Assembly: GCA_040902745.1 (NCBI GenBank)
Contig: JBBDWR010000022.1
Location: 1-64,000 of the forward strand
Length of the DNA: 64,000 nt
Reading direction: 5' to 3'
Origin: JBBDWR01 sp040902745
Lineage (GTDB): Bacteria; Actinomycetota; UBA4738; HRBIN12
Part shown: positions 17,761-26,713 of the stretch, one piece after another
Numbering within the stretch: position 1 is the stretch's first letter
Layout of the letters: every line of letters starts with the position of its first letter
Notes under the pieces: generated by a model
Seen by the model: only the letters and a program-made list of their open reading frames with translations
Told to the model about the DNA's origin: nothing
The model's database searches: none
Program-made: the position numbers and the translations under genes

Positions 17761-19404
17761 GTGGCAGACACGGCGCGTCGATACATCTTCGTAACCGGTG
17801 GTGTGGCCTCCGGACTCGGCAAGGGCATCACCACCGCCTCGCTCGGCCGGCTCTTCAAGTCACGGGGATTGCGGGTCGCACTCCAAAAGCTCGATCCCTA
17901 CATCAACGTCGATCCGGGCACGATGAACCCCTTCGAACACGGTGAAGTCTTCGTGCTCGACGACGGCGCCGAGACGGACCTCGACCTCGGTCATTACGAG
18001 CGCTTCGTCGACGAGGAGTTGCATCGGGGCTCCAACGTCACCACCGGAGCGATCTACTCGTCGGTGATCGCCAAGGAGCGACGCGGGGACTATCTGGGCA
18101 AGACCGTCCAGGTGATCCCGCACGTCACGGATGAGATCAAGGAGCGCATCCGAGCCCTGGGTGAGGCCGAGAACGCCGACCTGGTCGTCGTGGAGATCGG
18201 CGGCACGGTGGGAGACATCGAGTCTCTGCCGTTCCTCGAGGCGATCCGGCAACTGCGCAACGAGGTCGGCCGCGACCGCTGCGCCTTCGTGCACGTGTCG
18301 CTGATGCCGTTCATCGGGCCCTCGGGCGAACTCAAGACCAAACCCACCCAGCACTCGGTGAAGGAGCTTCGTTCTCTGGGTCTGCAACCGGACGTGATCG
18401 TGTGCCGATCGGATCGCGTGATCGGACGCAATCTCAAGGAGAAGATCTCGCTGCTGTGCGACGTGCCGATCAGTGGCGTGATCTCCGCGATCGATTCCGA
18501 CTCGATCTATCGCGTGCCGCTCGTGTTGCACGAGGAGGGACTCGACTCGGAACTCGCTCGTCTGCTCGGCGTGGAGCAACGACCCGATCTGCAGGAATGG
18601 CGGGCGCTCGTCGATCGGATCGACTCCGCGAAGGAGCCAGTCACGATCGCGATCGTCGGCAAGTACGTGAACCTGCGCGACGCCTACCTCTCGGTGATGG
18701 AGGCGCTCTTCCACGGGGGGTTCGCTCACGGGGTCGACGTGCGACCACGGTGGATATCCTCCGACGACCTCGAATCCGTCGGCGTCTCCTCGGCGCTTGA
18801 CGGGGTCGACGGTGTCATCGTTCCAGGCGGCTTCGGCTTCCGTGGGGTCGAAGGCAAGGTCGAGGCGATCCGTTACGTCCGCGAGCAGAAGATCCCCTTC
18901 CTCGGCATCTGCCTGGGGCTGCAGTGCGCCGTCGTGGAGTTCGCCCGCAACGTCGCCGGGCTCACCGGGGCGAACTCCTTCGAGTTCGATCCCGCCACCG
19001 AGCACCCGGTGATCGACCTGCTTCCCGAGCAGAAGAGCGTGACCGATCTGGGCGGCTCGATGCGCCTGGGAGCCCAGCCCTGCCACCTCGTGGCTGGTAC
19101 CACCGCTGCGGCGGCCTACGGCGAGGAGGTCGTCTACGAACGGCATCGTCACCGGTTCGAGGTCAATCCTGCGTACCACGAGGCGCTGACCGACGCGGGC
19201 ATGGTGATCGCGGGAGCGTCGAAGGACGGGCGCCTCGCCGAGATCATCGAGTTGCCCGATCACCCGTTCTTCGTCGCGGGTCAGTTCCACCCCGAGCTTC
19301 GATCGCGACCCACCCGCCCGCACCCGCTGTTTCGCGACTTCGTCGGCGCCGCGCGCGCACATGCTCGCATGGCGGCACAGCGCACCGAGACCGTCTCGAT
19401 CTGA
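17761..19404 (+). CDS. pyrG: CTP synthase
   Basis: A 547-residue enzyme converting UTP to CTP with glutamine. The synthetase domain starts FVTGGVASGLGKGITTASLG, with KLDPYINVDPGTMNPFEHGEV. The C-terminal class I amidase domain has the nucleophile Cys in FLGICLGLQCAVVEF and the His/Glu of QFHPELRSRP. The GTG at 17761 gives the expected N-terminus. TACCAT (17747-17752) lies 8 nt upstream and there is no Shine-Dalgarno, consistent with a leaderless mRNA. Confidence 0.97.
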   Translation: MADTARRYIFVTGGVASGLGKGITTASLGRLFKSRGLRVALQKLDPYINVDPGTMNPFEHGEVFVLDDGAETDLDLGHYERFVDEELHRGSNVTTGAIYSSVIAKERRGDYLGKTVQVIPHVTDEIKERIRALGEAENADLVVVEIGGTVGDIESLPFLEAIRQLRNEVGRDRCAFVHVSLMPFIGPSGELKTKPTQHSVKELRSLGLQPDVIVCRSDRVIGRNLKEKISLLCDVPISGVISAIDSDSIYRVPLVLHEEGLDSELARLLGVEQRPDLQEWRALVDRIDSAKEPVTIAIVGKYVNLRDAYLSVMEALFHGGFAHGVDVRPRWISSDDLESVGVSSALDGVDGVIVPGGFGFRGVEGKVEAIRYVREQKIPFLGICLGLQCAVVEFARNVAGLTGANSFEFDPATEHPVIDLLPEQKSVTDLGGSMRLGAQPCHLVAGTTAAAAYGEEVVYERHRHRFEVNPAYHEALTDAGMVIAGASKDGRLAEIIELPDHPFFVAGQFHPELRSRPTRPHPLFRDFVGAARAHARMAAQRTETVSI

Positions 19405-19411
19405 CGGTTCG

Positions 19412-19942
19412 ATGCCCGACGACCGTCCCGACGCCGTCCACACCGGATTCCTCGGGCGCTACCTGCGGATCGATGTCGAGGACTGGGGGCACCAGCGCTA
19501 TGAGGTCGTGCACCGGGTCACCCACGCGCAGGACGCACCCGGCGCGGTAGGCGTGTTGCCGCTGACCCCCGACGGCGACGTGATCCTCGTCCGGCAGTTC
19601 CGCCACCCGGTCCGACGCTCGCTCCTGGAGATCCCCGCGGGTCTGCTCGACGTGCCGGGTGAGCCTCCGGAGGTGTGCGCTGTTCGCGAACTGTTCGAGG
19701 AGACTGGCTTCCGACCCGTCGGCGAGCTGATGTGGATCGGCACCTATCTCACGACCCCGGGCATGAGCGACGAGCGCATCGCCCTGTACCACGTCGACAC
19801 CGCCGCCGAGCCGGAGGGCGATGCCGAGGAGGGCATCGAGGTGGTCCGGATGCCACTGGCGCAGGCGCGCGCGGCGGTGTCCGACGGCCGCATCGTGGAC
19901 GCGAAGACGGCGGTTGCGGTCCTGCTGACCGACCCGTCCTAG
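19412..19942 (+). CDS. NUDIX hydrolase (ADP-ribose pyrophosphatase-like)
   Basis: A 176-residue protein with the Nudix box spread over GLLDVPGEPPEVCAVRELFEETGF (G-x5-E-x7-RELxEExG) near the middle, preceded by the VILVRQFRHPVRRSLLEIPAG block typical of ADP-ribose pyrophosphatases. Rv1700, an ADP-ribose pyrophosphatase, sits at the same place after pyrG in M. tuberculosis. ATG at 19412, 7 nt after pyrG, so co-transcribed. Confidence 0.87.
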   Translation: MPDDRPDAVHTGFLGRYLRIDVEDWGHQRYEVVHRVTHAQDAPGAVGVLPLTPDGDVILVRQFRHPVRRSLLEIPAGLLDVPGEPPEVCAVRELFEETGFRPVGELMWIGTYLTTPGMSDERIALYHVDTAAEPEGDAEEGIEVVRMPLAQARAAVSDGRIVDAKTAVAVLLTDPS

Positions 19943-20000
19943 CGGCCCAGGCACGCTCATGCCGGTATAGGCTTCGGCGGGGTGTCAGGAGGGGGTTGCG

Positions 20001-21107
20001 GTGATCATCGGGATCCCGACGGAGGTCAAGGACAACGAGTACCGGGTCGCTGCGACGCCGGAAGGCGTCCGCGAACTCGTCAGTGCGGGACATCGGGTGC
20101 TCGTCCAAGCGGGAGCCGGCGAGGGATCGTCGTTCTCCGACGAGGAGTTCGCGACGTCTGGGGCGAACGTGCTCCCTGACGCCGACGCGGTGTTCGCCGA
20201 GGCGGACATGATCGTGAAGGTCAAGGAGCCGCAGCCTCAGGAGTACGAACGCTTCCGGCCCGGGCACATCCTGTTCACCTACCTCCATCTGGCCGCCGAC
20301 GAACGACTCACGCTGTTCTTGCTCAAGCGGGGCGTTCGTGCGGTGGCGTACGAGACCGTCCAGCTGCAGGACGGCAAGCTCCCGCTGCTGGCTCCGATGA
20401 GCGAGATCGCCGGCCGGATGGCGCCGCAGGAGGGCGCGAAGTTTCTCGAGCGGCCTTCGGGCGGACGCGGGGTCTTGATGGGCGGGGCACCCGGCGTCCG
20501 GCCCGCCAACGTCGTCGTACTCGGTGCCGGGATGGCGGGGACCAATGCCTCGTGGATCGCCGCCGGGATGGAGGCGGAGGTGACGATCCTCGATCTCAAC
20601 GTGGAACGTCTCCGCGTCGTCGACCAGCTCCAGCGTGGCAGGATCCAGACCGTGATGAGCAGTGCGCTCGCGGTCGAGCGGTTGGTGCTCGACGCTGATC
20701 TGGTGATCGGCGCGATCCTGGTGCCCGGCGCTCGCGCGCCGAAGCTCGTGGGAGAGCAGACCATCGCGGCGATGCGACCCGGGAGCGTGGTGGTGGACAT
20801 CTCGATCGATCAGGGTGGATGCCTGGCGACCTCTCGGATGACGACCCACTCCGATCCCACCTACATAGAGCACGGTGTGGTGCACTACTGTGTGGGGAAC
20901 ATGCCCGGTGCCGTGCCGCGGACGTCCACCTACGCGCTCACCAACGTCACGTTGCCGTACGTGCTCCAGATCGCGTCCGTCGGTCTCAACGAGGCGATCG
21001 CGCGAGATCCGGCGCTCGCCCTGGGTGTGAACTGCGACGGCGGGCGCTGCACGAACGCCGGGGTCGCCGAGGCTCACGGCGTGGTCTTCGAGTCGCTCGC
21101 ATCCTAG
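20001..21107 (+). CDS. ald: alanine dehydrogenase
   Basis: A 368-residue NAD-dependent alanine dehydrogenase (alanine to pyruvate and ammonia). It has the N-terminal MIIGIPTEVKDNEYRVAATP, the catalytic Lys/His region VKVKEPQPQEYERFRPG and TYLHLAADE, the Rossmann motif VVLGAGMAGTNAS, and the SVGLNEAIARDPALALGVN C-terminal block. The GTG start has GGAGGGGG upstream; TATAGG near 19974 is a possible -10. Confidence 0.95.
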   Translation: MIIGIPTEVKDNEYRVAATPEGVRELVSAGHRVLVQAGAGEGSSFSDEEFATSGANVLPDADAVFAEADMIVKVKEPQPQEYERFRPGHILFTYLHLAADERLTLFLLKRGVRAVAYETVQLQDGKLPLLAPMSEIAGRMAPQEGAKFLERPSGGRGVLMGGAPGVRPANVVVLGAGMAGTNASWIAAGMEAEVTILDLNVERLRVVDQLQRGRIQTVMSSALAVERLVLDADLVIGAILVPGARAPKLVGEQTIAAMRPGSVVVDISIDQGGCLATSRMTTHSDPTYIEHGVVHYCVGNMPGAVPRTSTYALTNVTLPYVLQIASVGLNEAIARDPALALGVNCDGGRCTNAGVAEAHGVVFESLAS

Positions 21108-21118
21108 GGAGGCCACGG

Positions 21119-22087
21119 ATGGCCACCGCGGTCGCGAAGCAGATCCGTCGCTATCTCGACCACCTGACCGTGGAGCGCGGCCTGTCCGAACACACGGTCG
21201 CCGCGTACCGGCGCGATCTGGCTCGTTACGGATCCTTCCTCATGCAGCGAGACGTTCGAAGCGTGCGAGCCGTGACGGACGCCGATGTCGCTGCATTCGT
21301 CGCGGGGCTCTCTGCGTCTACCCATCACGACGGCAAGCCGTACCGATCGTCCTCGGTCGTCCGCTCGCTGTCGGCCGTTCGCGCGTTCCACCGGTGGATG
21401 CTCGCGGAGGGAGCGGCTGACCGGGACCCCACGGCGGGCATCGTCCGACCGAAGCTGCCTCGCAAGCTTCCTCGCCCGCTCGGGGTCGAGGAGACGGCCG
21501 CTTTGCTCGAGGCGCCGGACGCGACGCAGCCACGCGGTCTGCGCGACCGGGCGATCCTGGAGCTGTTGTACGGGGCCGGGCTCCGCGTGTCGGAGTTGGT
21601 GATGCTCGACGTCGACGATCTCGACCTCGAGGATGCCGGCGTTCGCGTCCTCGGCAAGGGGAGCAAGGAGCGTGACGTTCCCCTCGGGGACTTCGCCGTC
21701 CGTGAGCTGCGGTCCTATCTCGCGACCGCGCGGCCCTCGCTGGCGACCGCGCGCTCGCGCAGCGCCCTCTTCTTGAATGCACGGGGCGGGCGACTCACCC
21801 GGCAGGGGGTCACCGATGTCCTGCACGCCGCCGCTCGCCGCGCCGGGATCCGCCGGCAGTTGTCGCCACACGTGCTCCGGCATTCCTTCGCGACGCATCT
21901 GTTGGAAGGTGGGGCCGATGTTCGGGTCGTCCAGGAGCTCCTCGGGCATGCGAGCGTGGCCACGACGCAGGTCTATACGCTGGTGACCAAGGAGCATCTG
22001 CTCGAGGTCTATGCGACCTCCCACCCGAGGGCACGTCGCACTCGCGGGCCAGGGGAGCGTCGAGGAACGGGGAAACGTGCCGGATGA
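21119..22087 (+). CDS. xerD: tyrosine recombinase XerD
   Basis: A 322-residue tyrosine recombinase. The SAM-like N-terminal domain runs to about residue 110. The catalytic residues are Arg156 (YGAGLRVSEL), Lys180, His251-x2-Arg254 (HVLRHSFATH), His277 (LLGHASV) and Tyr286 (TQVYTLV). XerD with XerC resolves chromosome dimers at dif. Length and context (housekeeping, near scpAB) argue for the chromosomal XerD rather than a phage integrase. ATG at 21119 after GGGAGG. Confidence 0.92.
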   Translation: MATAVAKQIRRYLDHLTVERGLSEHTVAAYRRDLARYGSFLMQRDVRSVRAVTDADVAAFVAGLSASTHHDGKPYRSSSVVRSLSAVRAFHRWMLAEGAADRDPTAGIVRPKLPRKLPRPLGVEETAALLEAPDATQPRGLRDRAILELLYGAGLRVSELVMLDVDDLDLEDAGVRVLGKGSKERDVPLGDFAVRELRSYLATARPSLATARSRSALFLNARGGRLTRQGVTDVLHAAARRAGIRRQLSPHVLRHSFATHLLEGGADVRVVQELLGHASVATTQVYTLVTKEHLLEVYATSHPRARRTRGPGERRGTGKRAG

Positions 22088-22448
22088 CGTGACGATCGAC
22101 GCCGCGGTGCTGGCGCGTCTGCACGAGGCGCTACTGGAACAGCGGACGAACCTGCGCAAAGAGATCGCAGACTTGGGGGGCGACCCAGATTCGGACGGTG
22201 TCGAACTGGACATCGGTCGCAACCTGTCCGACAGCGGCCACAACACCGCCGAGCGGACGCAGGCGATCGCCGTGCTCAAGGCCCTACGCGCGAACCTACG
22301 CTGGGTCGATCGAGCCCTCGGCAAGATGCAGCGGCACGAGTACGGGCGGTGCGAGTCGTGCGGACAGCCGATCCCGCGGGACCGCCTTGAGGCGTTGCCC
22401 TGGGCGATCCTGTGCATCGGATGCGCCCGGGCCGGGGACGGGCGGTGA
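22077..22448 (+). CDS. DksA/TraR-type zinc-finger protein
   Basis: A 123-residue protein with a coiled-coil pair (residues about 10-85, VLARLHEALLEQRTNLRKEIADL) and a C-terminal four-cysteine finger CESCGQPI...CIGCAR. Related actinobacterial proteins bind RNA polymerase, but this role is inferred. The GTG start at 22077 overlaps the end of xerD by 11 nt and GAGGAACGGGG lies before it. The last codon overlaps the deoB start (GTGA). Confidence 0.8.
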   Translation: MPDDVTIDAAVLARLHEALLEQRTNLRKEIADLGGDPDSDGVELDIGRNLSDSGHNTAERTQAIAVLKALRANLRWVDRALGKMQRHEYGRCESCGQPIPRDRLEALPWAILCIGCARAGDGR

Positions 22449-23629
22449 GTGCGGCCCGCGTCCCGCGGGTGCTCCTGTTGGTAGCCGATTCCCTCGGGGT
22501 CGGGGACGCGCCCGACAGCGCCACGTACGGGGACGAGGGCTCCAACACCCTCGGGAACACGGCGCGAGCCGTCGGTGGACTCTCCCTGCCGAACCTCGGC
22601 GCGCTCGGGATCGGCATGCTTACGCAGGTAGAAGGTGTGGCTGCGAGCGCGCAGCCCGGCACGGCGCACGGAACGATGGCCGAGCGCTCGGCCGGCAAGG
22701 ACACGACGACGGGGCACTGGGAGATGACCGGGATCGTGTCGGACCGTCCGTTCCCCGTGTACCCAGAGGGGTTCCCTCCCGAGATCATCGAACCCTTCGA
22801 GTCCCAGATCGGGCGAAAGGTGCTGGGAAACGTCCCGGCTTCCGGGACCGAGATCATCGACCGACTCGGCGCGGAACACCTGGCAACCGGCAACCCGATC
22901 GTGTACACGAGTGGGGATTCGGTGTTCCAGATCGCCACCCACAGCGGCGTCGTCGGTCTCGCGACGCTCTATCAATGGTGCCGGGTCGCGCGCCGGCTGC
23001 TCGTCGGAGAGCACGAGGTCGGCCGTGTGATCGCGCGCCCGTTCACGGGGTCGCCGGGGGCGTTCGAGCGACTTCCCGACCGCCGGGACTTCTCGGTGCC
23101 GCCGCCCAGGCCCACCCTGCTGGATCGCGTTACGGCCGCAGGCGTCGCGGTGTACGCGGTGGGCAAGATCCAGGACATCTTCAGCGGACAGGGACTCACG
23201 GAGGCGCGCTACACCCGTTCCAACGACGACGGCATCGACGTCACCCTGGAGTTCCTTCGACGACCCGGGGTGTCGCTGACCTTCTGCAATCTGGTGGACT
23301 TCGACAGCAAGTACGGCCACCGCAACGACCCCGATGGCTACGCCCGGTGCCTGGAGGCGCTCGATCGCCGGATCCCTGAGCTGGTAGACGGCGTGGAGGG
23401 AGGCGTCTTCTTTTTGACCGGCGACCACGGATGCGATCCGACCACACCGCCGACCGACCATTCCCGCGAACTGGTCCCGATGCTCGCTGCGGGATCGCCT
23501 ACGGGCCCGAGCGACGTGGGGATGCGTTCCACGTTCGGCGACCTCGGTGCGACGATCGCCGACGTGCTCGCCGTGGGCTACGGCGATCTGGTGGGAGAGA
23601 GCTTCGCCGCCGAGATCGGGTTGGGGTGA
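22445..23629 (+). CDS. deoB: phosphopentomutase
   Basis: A 394-residue alkaline-phosphatase-superfamily mutase interconverting ribose-1-P/deoxyribose-1-P and the 5-phosphates. Seen are LLLVADSLGVGDAPDSATYGDEGSNTLGN (N-terminal Asp and the phosphorylated-Thr region), GKDTTTGHWEMTG, NLVDFDSKYGHRND and LTGDHGCDPTT, the metal-ligand blocks. Paired with the thymidine phosphorylase gene 13 nt downstream, it salvages nucleoside sugar. Confidence 0.94.
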   Translation: MSAARVPRVLLLVADSLGVGDAPDSATYGDEGSNTLGNTARAVGGLSLPNLGALGIGMLTQVEGVAASAQPGTAHGTMAERSAGKDTTTGHWEMTGIVSDRPFPVYPEGFPPEIIEPFESQIGRKVLGNVPASGTEIIDRLGAEHLATGNPIVYTSGDSVFQIATHSGVVGLATLYQWCRVARRLLVGEHEVGRVIARPFTGSPGAFERLPDRRDFSVPPPRPTLLDRVTAAGVAVYAVGKIQDIFSGQGLTEARYTRSNDDGIDVTLEFLRRPGVSLTFCNLVDFDSKYGHRNDPDGYARCLEALDRRIPELVDGVEGGVFFLTGDHGCDPTTPPTDHSRELVPMLAAGSPTGPSDVGMRSTFGDLGATIADVLAVGYGDLVGESFAAEIGLG

Positions 23630-23642
23630 AGGAGGTATGGCG

Positions 23643-24956
23643 ATGACGCCGATCGATCCCCGTTCGGTCGTCGCGGCCAAGCGCGATGGCCACGAGGTGG
23701 ACCCCGCGCAACTGCGAGCCTTCATCGGTGGATTCGCGAGCGGCGAGATCGGGATCGAGATCGTGGCGGCGTTCCTGATGGCCGTGTACCTGCGGGGGAT
23801 GAGCGCCAAGGAGACGACGGCACTCACGGAGGCGCTCGTCGCATCGGGGCGAACGATCACGTTCGAGCATGTGTCACATCCCACCGTGGACAAACACTCC
23901 ACCGGGGGCGTCGGTGACGGCGTCACGCTGGTGCTGGCTCCGCTCGTAGCATCGCTCGGTCTTGCCGTGGCGAAGATCTCGGGACGTGGCTTGGGACACA
24001 CGGGCGGAACGATCGACAAGCTCGAGTCGATCCCGGGGGTTCGGACCGACCTGGACCCCGATGCGATCGAAGAGCAGGTGGAGCGGGTGGGGTGCGCCAT
24101 CGCCCGCCAGGGTCCGGGTGTCGTCCCCGCGGACGGAGCGCTCTACGCCCTGCGCGACGCGACCGCCACGGTGGAGTCAACCCCGCTGATCGCCTCGAGC
24201 GTGATGGCGAAGAAGCTGGCGGTGAGGACGGATCTCGTCCTGCTGGACGTGAAGGCCGGCAGCGGCGCCTTCATGCGGAGCGTCGATGAGGCCTCGGCGC
24301 TGGCGCAACGATGCGTCGAGATCGGGCGCCGGGCGCAGCGGCGCGTCCACGCCACGGTCACCGACATGTCGCAGCCTCTGGGCTCCGCCATCGGCAACGC
24401 GTTGGAGGTTGCCGAAGCGGTTGCGGTGCTGACCGGTGGGGAGCGGAGCCGGCTCCGCGAGTTGGTCGTGGGATTCGCGGCCGACGCCGCGATGACGTTG
24501 CTCGACGTCGACTCGATGACCGCGATGCGACTCGCAGAGACGGCGCTGGACGACGGAACCGCCGCGGAACGGTTCCGTGCGATGGTGATCGCGCAGGGCG
24601 GGGATGGCCGCGTGGTGGACGACCCCTGGGGGATACTCCCACGAGCCCCGGTCGTCGTCGGCGTTCCGTCCGGTCGGCAAGGATCGCTCACCTCTGTCGA
24701 CGCTGCAGCCTTGGGGCGGGCGAGCGCGAGGCTCGGAGCCGGTCGCGTGCGCGCCGATGACGAGATCGACCCCTCCGTGGGTATCGTGTTCGGAGTCCGG
24801 ATCGGGGATCGGCTCGAGCGCGAGTCTCCGGTGGCCACCGTGCACGCGCGCGACGCCACCGCGGCGGAGGAGGCATGTCGCGCGGTCGTCGCCGCGATCG
24901 AAGTCTCCGACGATGCGGCCGAGCCGCCGCCGCTGGTGCACGCTCGATACGACTGA
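23643..24956 (+). CDS. deoA: thymidine (pyrimidine-nucleoside) phosphorylase
   Basis: A 437-residue type II nucleoside phosphorylase. It shows the signature VDKHSTGGVGDGVTL (phosphate site), SGRGLGHTGGTIDKLES, and LDVKAGSGAFM. It releases deoxyribose-1-P, which DeoB then isomerises. The AAGGAGG at 23629-23635 lies 7 nt before the ATG at 23643 but only 1 nt before the ATG at 23637, so the second ATG is chosen. The Bacillus-type name pdp would be equally apt. Confidence 0.93.
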   Translation: MTPIDPRSVVAAKRDGHEVDPAQLRAFIGGFASGEIGIEIVAAFLMAVYLRGMSAKETTALTEALVASGRTITFEHVSHPTVDKHSTGGVGDGVTLVLAPLVASLGLAVAKISGRGLGHTGGTIDKLESIPGVRTDLDPDAIEEQVERVGCAIARQGPGVVPADGALYALRDATATVESTPLIASSVMAKKLAVRTDLVLLDVKAGSGAFMRSVDEASALAQRCVEIGRRAQRRVHATVTDMSQPLGSAIGNALEVAEAVAVLTGGERSRLRELVVGFAADAAMTLLDVDSMTAMRLAETALDDGTAAERFRAMVIAQGGDGRVVDDPWGILPRAPVVVGVPSGRQGSLTSVDAAALGRASARLGAGRVRADDEIDPSVGIVFGVRIGDRLERESPVATVHARDATAAEEACRAVVAAIEVSDDAAEPPPLVHARYD

Positions 24957-24967
24957 GAGGCAAGGTA

Positions 24968-25612
24968 ATGGAGTTCCGGTACGCGCTCTACCTCGCGGTT
25001 GCGCTCGCGGTCGGCCTGCTCGCCCGGGAGACGGCGCGAGCCCTGAGCGCGGACAGGCTCGGCGATCCCACACCGAGGCGGTGGGGGCGGCTGTGGCCCA
25101 GCAGGAGCATGGTCGATCCGTTCGGCACGTTGATCCTGCCGGCGTTGATCCTCGTGTTGTGGGGATCGGGAGCCGCGTTCCGGCCACCCCCGTTCATCTA
25201 CGCGAAGCCGCTCGCCCTGGATCCGATGTACCTGAAGAAGCCGGGACGAGACACGGTGCTCGTCTCGCTGGCGGGGCCGGTCGCGAACCTGGTGATCGCG
25301 GTGATCGCAGGGTTCGTGCTGGGGGCCGGGCTCGCGGGCGACGGGCTCCGCGTGGGCGAGGCGTTCCTGTACGCGAACCTGGTCTTGTTCGTGTTTCACC
25401 TGATGCCGATCCCGGGGCTCGACGGCGCCCGCATGCTGGCGCTGGTGCTGCCTCCCAGAGCGCGCGAGGTATACCGGAACCTCGACCAGTACCTCGTGCT
25501 GTTCATGCTCCTGATCTTCTTCCTGCTCGGCGGGCCCGTGCTGGCGATCGTGGACGGTCTCGCCTCTGCGTTGTGCGATGTCGTCGCTGGATCCAACGTG
25601 TGCGCGTTCTGA
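24968..25612 (+). CDS. M50 site-2 protease-like membrane protein lacking the HExxH zinc site
   Basis: A 214-residue, about six-TM protein built like the short M50 (site-2 protease) family: ADRLGDPTPRRWGRL, DPFGTLILPAL, YLKKPGRDTVLVSLAGPVANL and the LMPIPGLDGARML motif with the third zinc ligand Asp152. The position of the catalytic HExxH reads ARETARAL, with Arg20 and Arg24 in place of both histidines, while Glu21 is kept. It is therefore predicted to bind no zinc and be proteolytically dead, or to work by another route. AAGGTA precedes the ATG. It lies between deoA and trpS. Confidence 0.8.
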   Translation: MEFRYALYLAVALAVGLLARETARALSADRLGDPTPRRWGRLWPSRSMVDPFGTLILPALILVLWGSGAAFRPPPFIYAKPLALDPMYLKKPGRDTVLVSLAGPVANLVIAVIAGFVLGAGLAGDGLRVGEAFLYANLVLFVFHLMPIPGLDGARMLALVLPPRAREVYRNLDQYLVLFMLLIFFLLGGPVLAIVDGLASALCDVVAGSNVCAF

Positions 25613-25699
25613 CGCGGCACCGGCGATCACGCGGAGTGGAGGGTCCCGAGCTACTCCTCCCCGGGCAAGGACCAGGCTCGCGCTATCATCGCCGCCATC

Positions 25700-26713
25700 G
25701 TGGGTGATACGGCTGTCGGGATCGAGACCGGGCGGCGGACCCGGGTCCTGACCGGATACCGGCCGACCGGGCCGCTGCACGTCGGACACTGGTTCGGCAA
25801 CATCCGCACCATGCTCGAGCTCCAGCAGCAGCACGATGCCTACTTCTTCGTCGCCGATTGGCATTCGTTGACGACCGACTACGACCGGACGGACAAGCTG
25901 CCGGACAACGTGCACGGGCTGGTGCTCGACTGGCTCGCGGCCGGTCTCGATCCGGAGCGCGCCACGATCTATCGACAGTCCGACATCCCGGAGACCGCGG
26001 AGCTCACCCTCTTGCTGGGGATGCTCACTCCCCTCGGATGGCTCGAGCGGGTCCCGACCTTCAAGGAGCGCCTGCGCGACCTCGCCGAGCGCGACATCGC
26101 GAACCTCGGGCTGCTCGCGTATCCGCTCCTTCAGACCGCCGACATCACGATCGTGGGAGGGGAGCTCGTCCCGGTGGGGGAGGATCAGTTGCCCCACCTG
26201 GAGCTGAGCCGGGAGATCGTCCGCCGGTTCAACCGCACCTACGGCGAGGTCCTCGTCGAACCCAGGGAGCTGCTCTCCGAGGCGCCGCTGATCCCCGGCA
26301 GCGACGGCCGCAAGATGTCGAAGTCGCTCGACAACGCGATCGGGGTTCGGGACGACGAGGAGCAGATCCGCGCGAAGGTCCACTCGTTCTTGACCGATCC
26401 GCTGAAGGTGCGCCGCAACGATCCCGGCCGGCCGGAGGTCTGTCCCGTGTTCTCCCTGCACAAGCTCTTCTCGGCCGACATCCTCGCGTGGACCGACGAG
26501 AACTGCCGCTCGGGCGCCCTTGGCTGCGTCGATTGCAAGCAGAACCTCGCGGATCGCATCGTGGAGTACTACCGTCCCTTCCGACAGCGCCGTGCGGAGC
26601 TGGAAGCGACGCCGGGGATCGTGCAGGAAGTCCTCGCGAAGGGTGCGTCGCGCGCCCGGCCGGTGGCGCAGGAGACGATGCAGATGGTGCGGGAGGCGAT
26701 GCACCTCACATGA
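25700..26713 (+). CDS. trpS: tryptophanyl-tRNA synthetase
   Basis: A 337-residue class I synthetase. The HIGH-like motif is GPLHVGHWFGN and the KMSKS loop is GRKMSKSLDNAI; GYRPTGPLH is the N-terminal tryptophan-binding segment. A LLQTADITIVGGELVPVGEDQ block and C-terminal Cys pair (GCVDCKQ) are present. TATCAT (25684-25689) lies 10 nt before the GTG. The stop overlaps scpA by ATGA. Confidence 0.96.
   Translation: MGDTAVGIETGRRTRVLTGYRPTGPLHVGHWFGNIRTMLELQQQHDAYFFVADWHSLTTDYDRTDKLPDNVHGLVLDWLAAGLDPERATIYRQSDIPETAELTLLLGMLTPLGWLERVPTFKERLRDLAERDIANLGLLAYPLLQTADITIVGGELVPVGEDQLPHLELSREIVRRFNRTYGEVLVEPRELLSEAPLIPGSDGRKMSKSLDNAIGVRDDEEQIRAKVHSFLTDPLKVRRNDPGRPEVCPVFSLHKLFSADILAWTDENCRSGALGCVDCKQNLADRIVEYYRPFRQRRAELEATPGIVQEVLAKGASRARPVAQETMQMVREAMHLT

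Noticed and set aside
21119..22087. Tyrosine recombinase as a phage or island integrase
   Set aside because: Length and motifs fit XerD, it is coupled to housekeeping genes, and no attachment-site repeats or phage genes surround it. The nearby tRNA-Pro at 33953 also shows no duplicated 3' end.
21104..24100. 998-codon open frame on the minus strand
   Set aside because: It runs antisense through xerD, the DksA-like gene, deoB and deoA, has no recognisable domain and shows the low-complexity Arg/Ser/Pro composition of GC-rich shadow frames.
24143..26704. 853-codon open frame on the minus strand
   Set aside because: Antisense to deoA, the M50-like gene and trpS, all of which are certain. His/Arg/Asp-rich content without motifs marks it as a shadow.
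25700..26713. T-box leader before trpS
   Set aside because: The 87 bp upstream lacks the T-box sequence and any long leader; the -10 lies 10 nt from the start codon.
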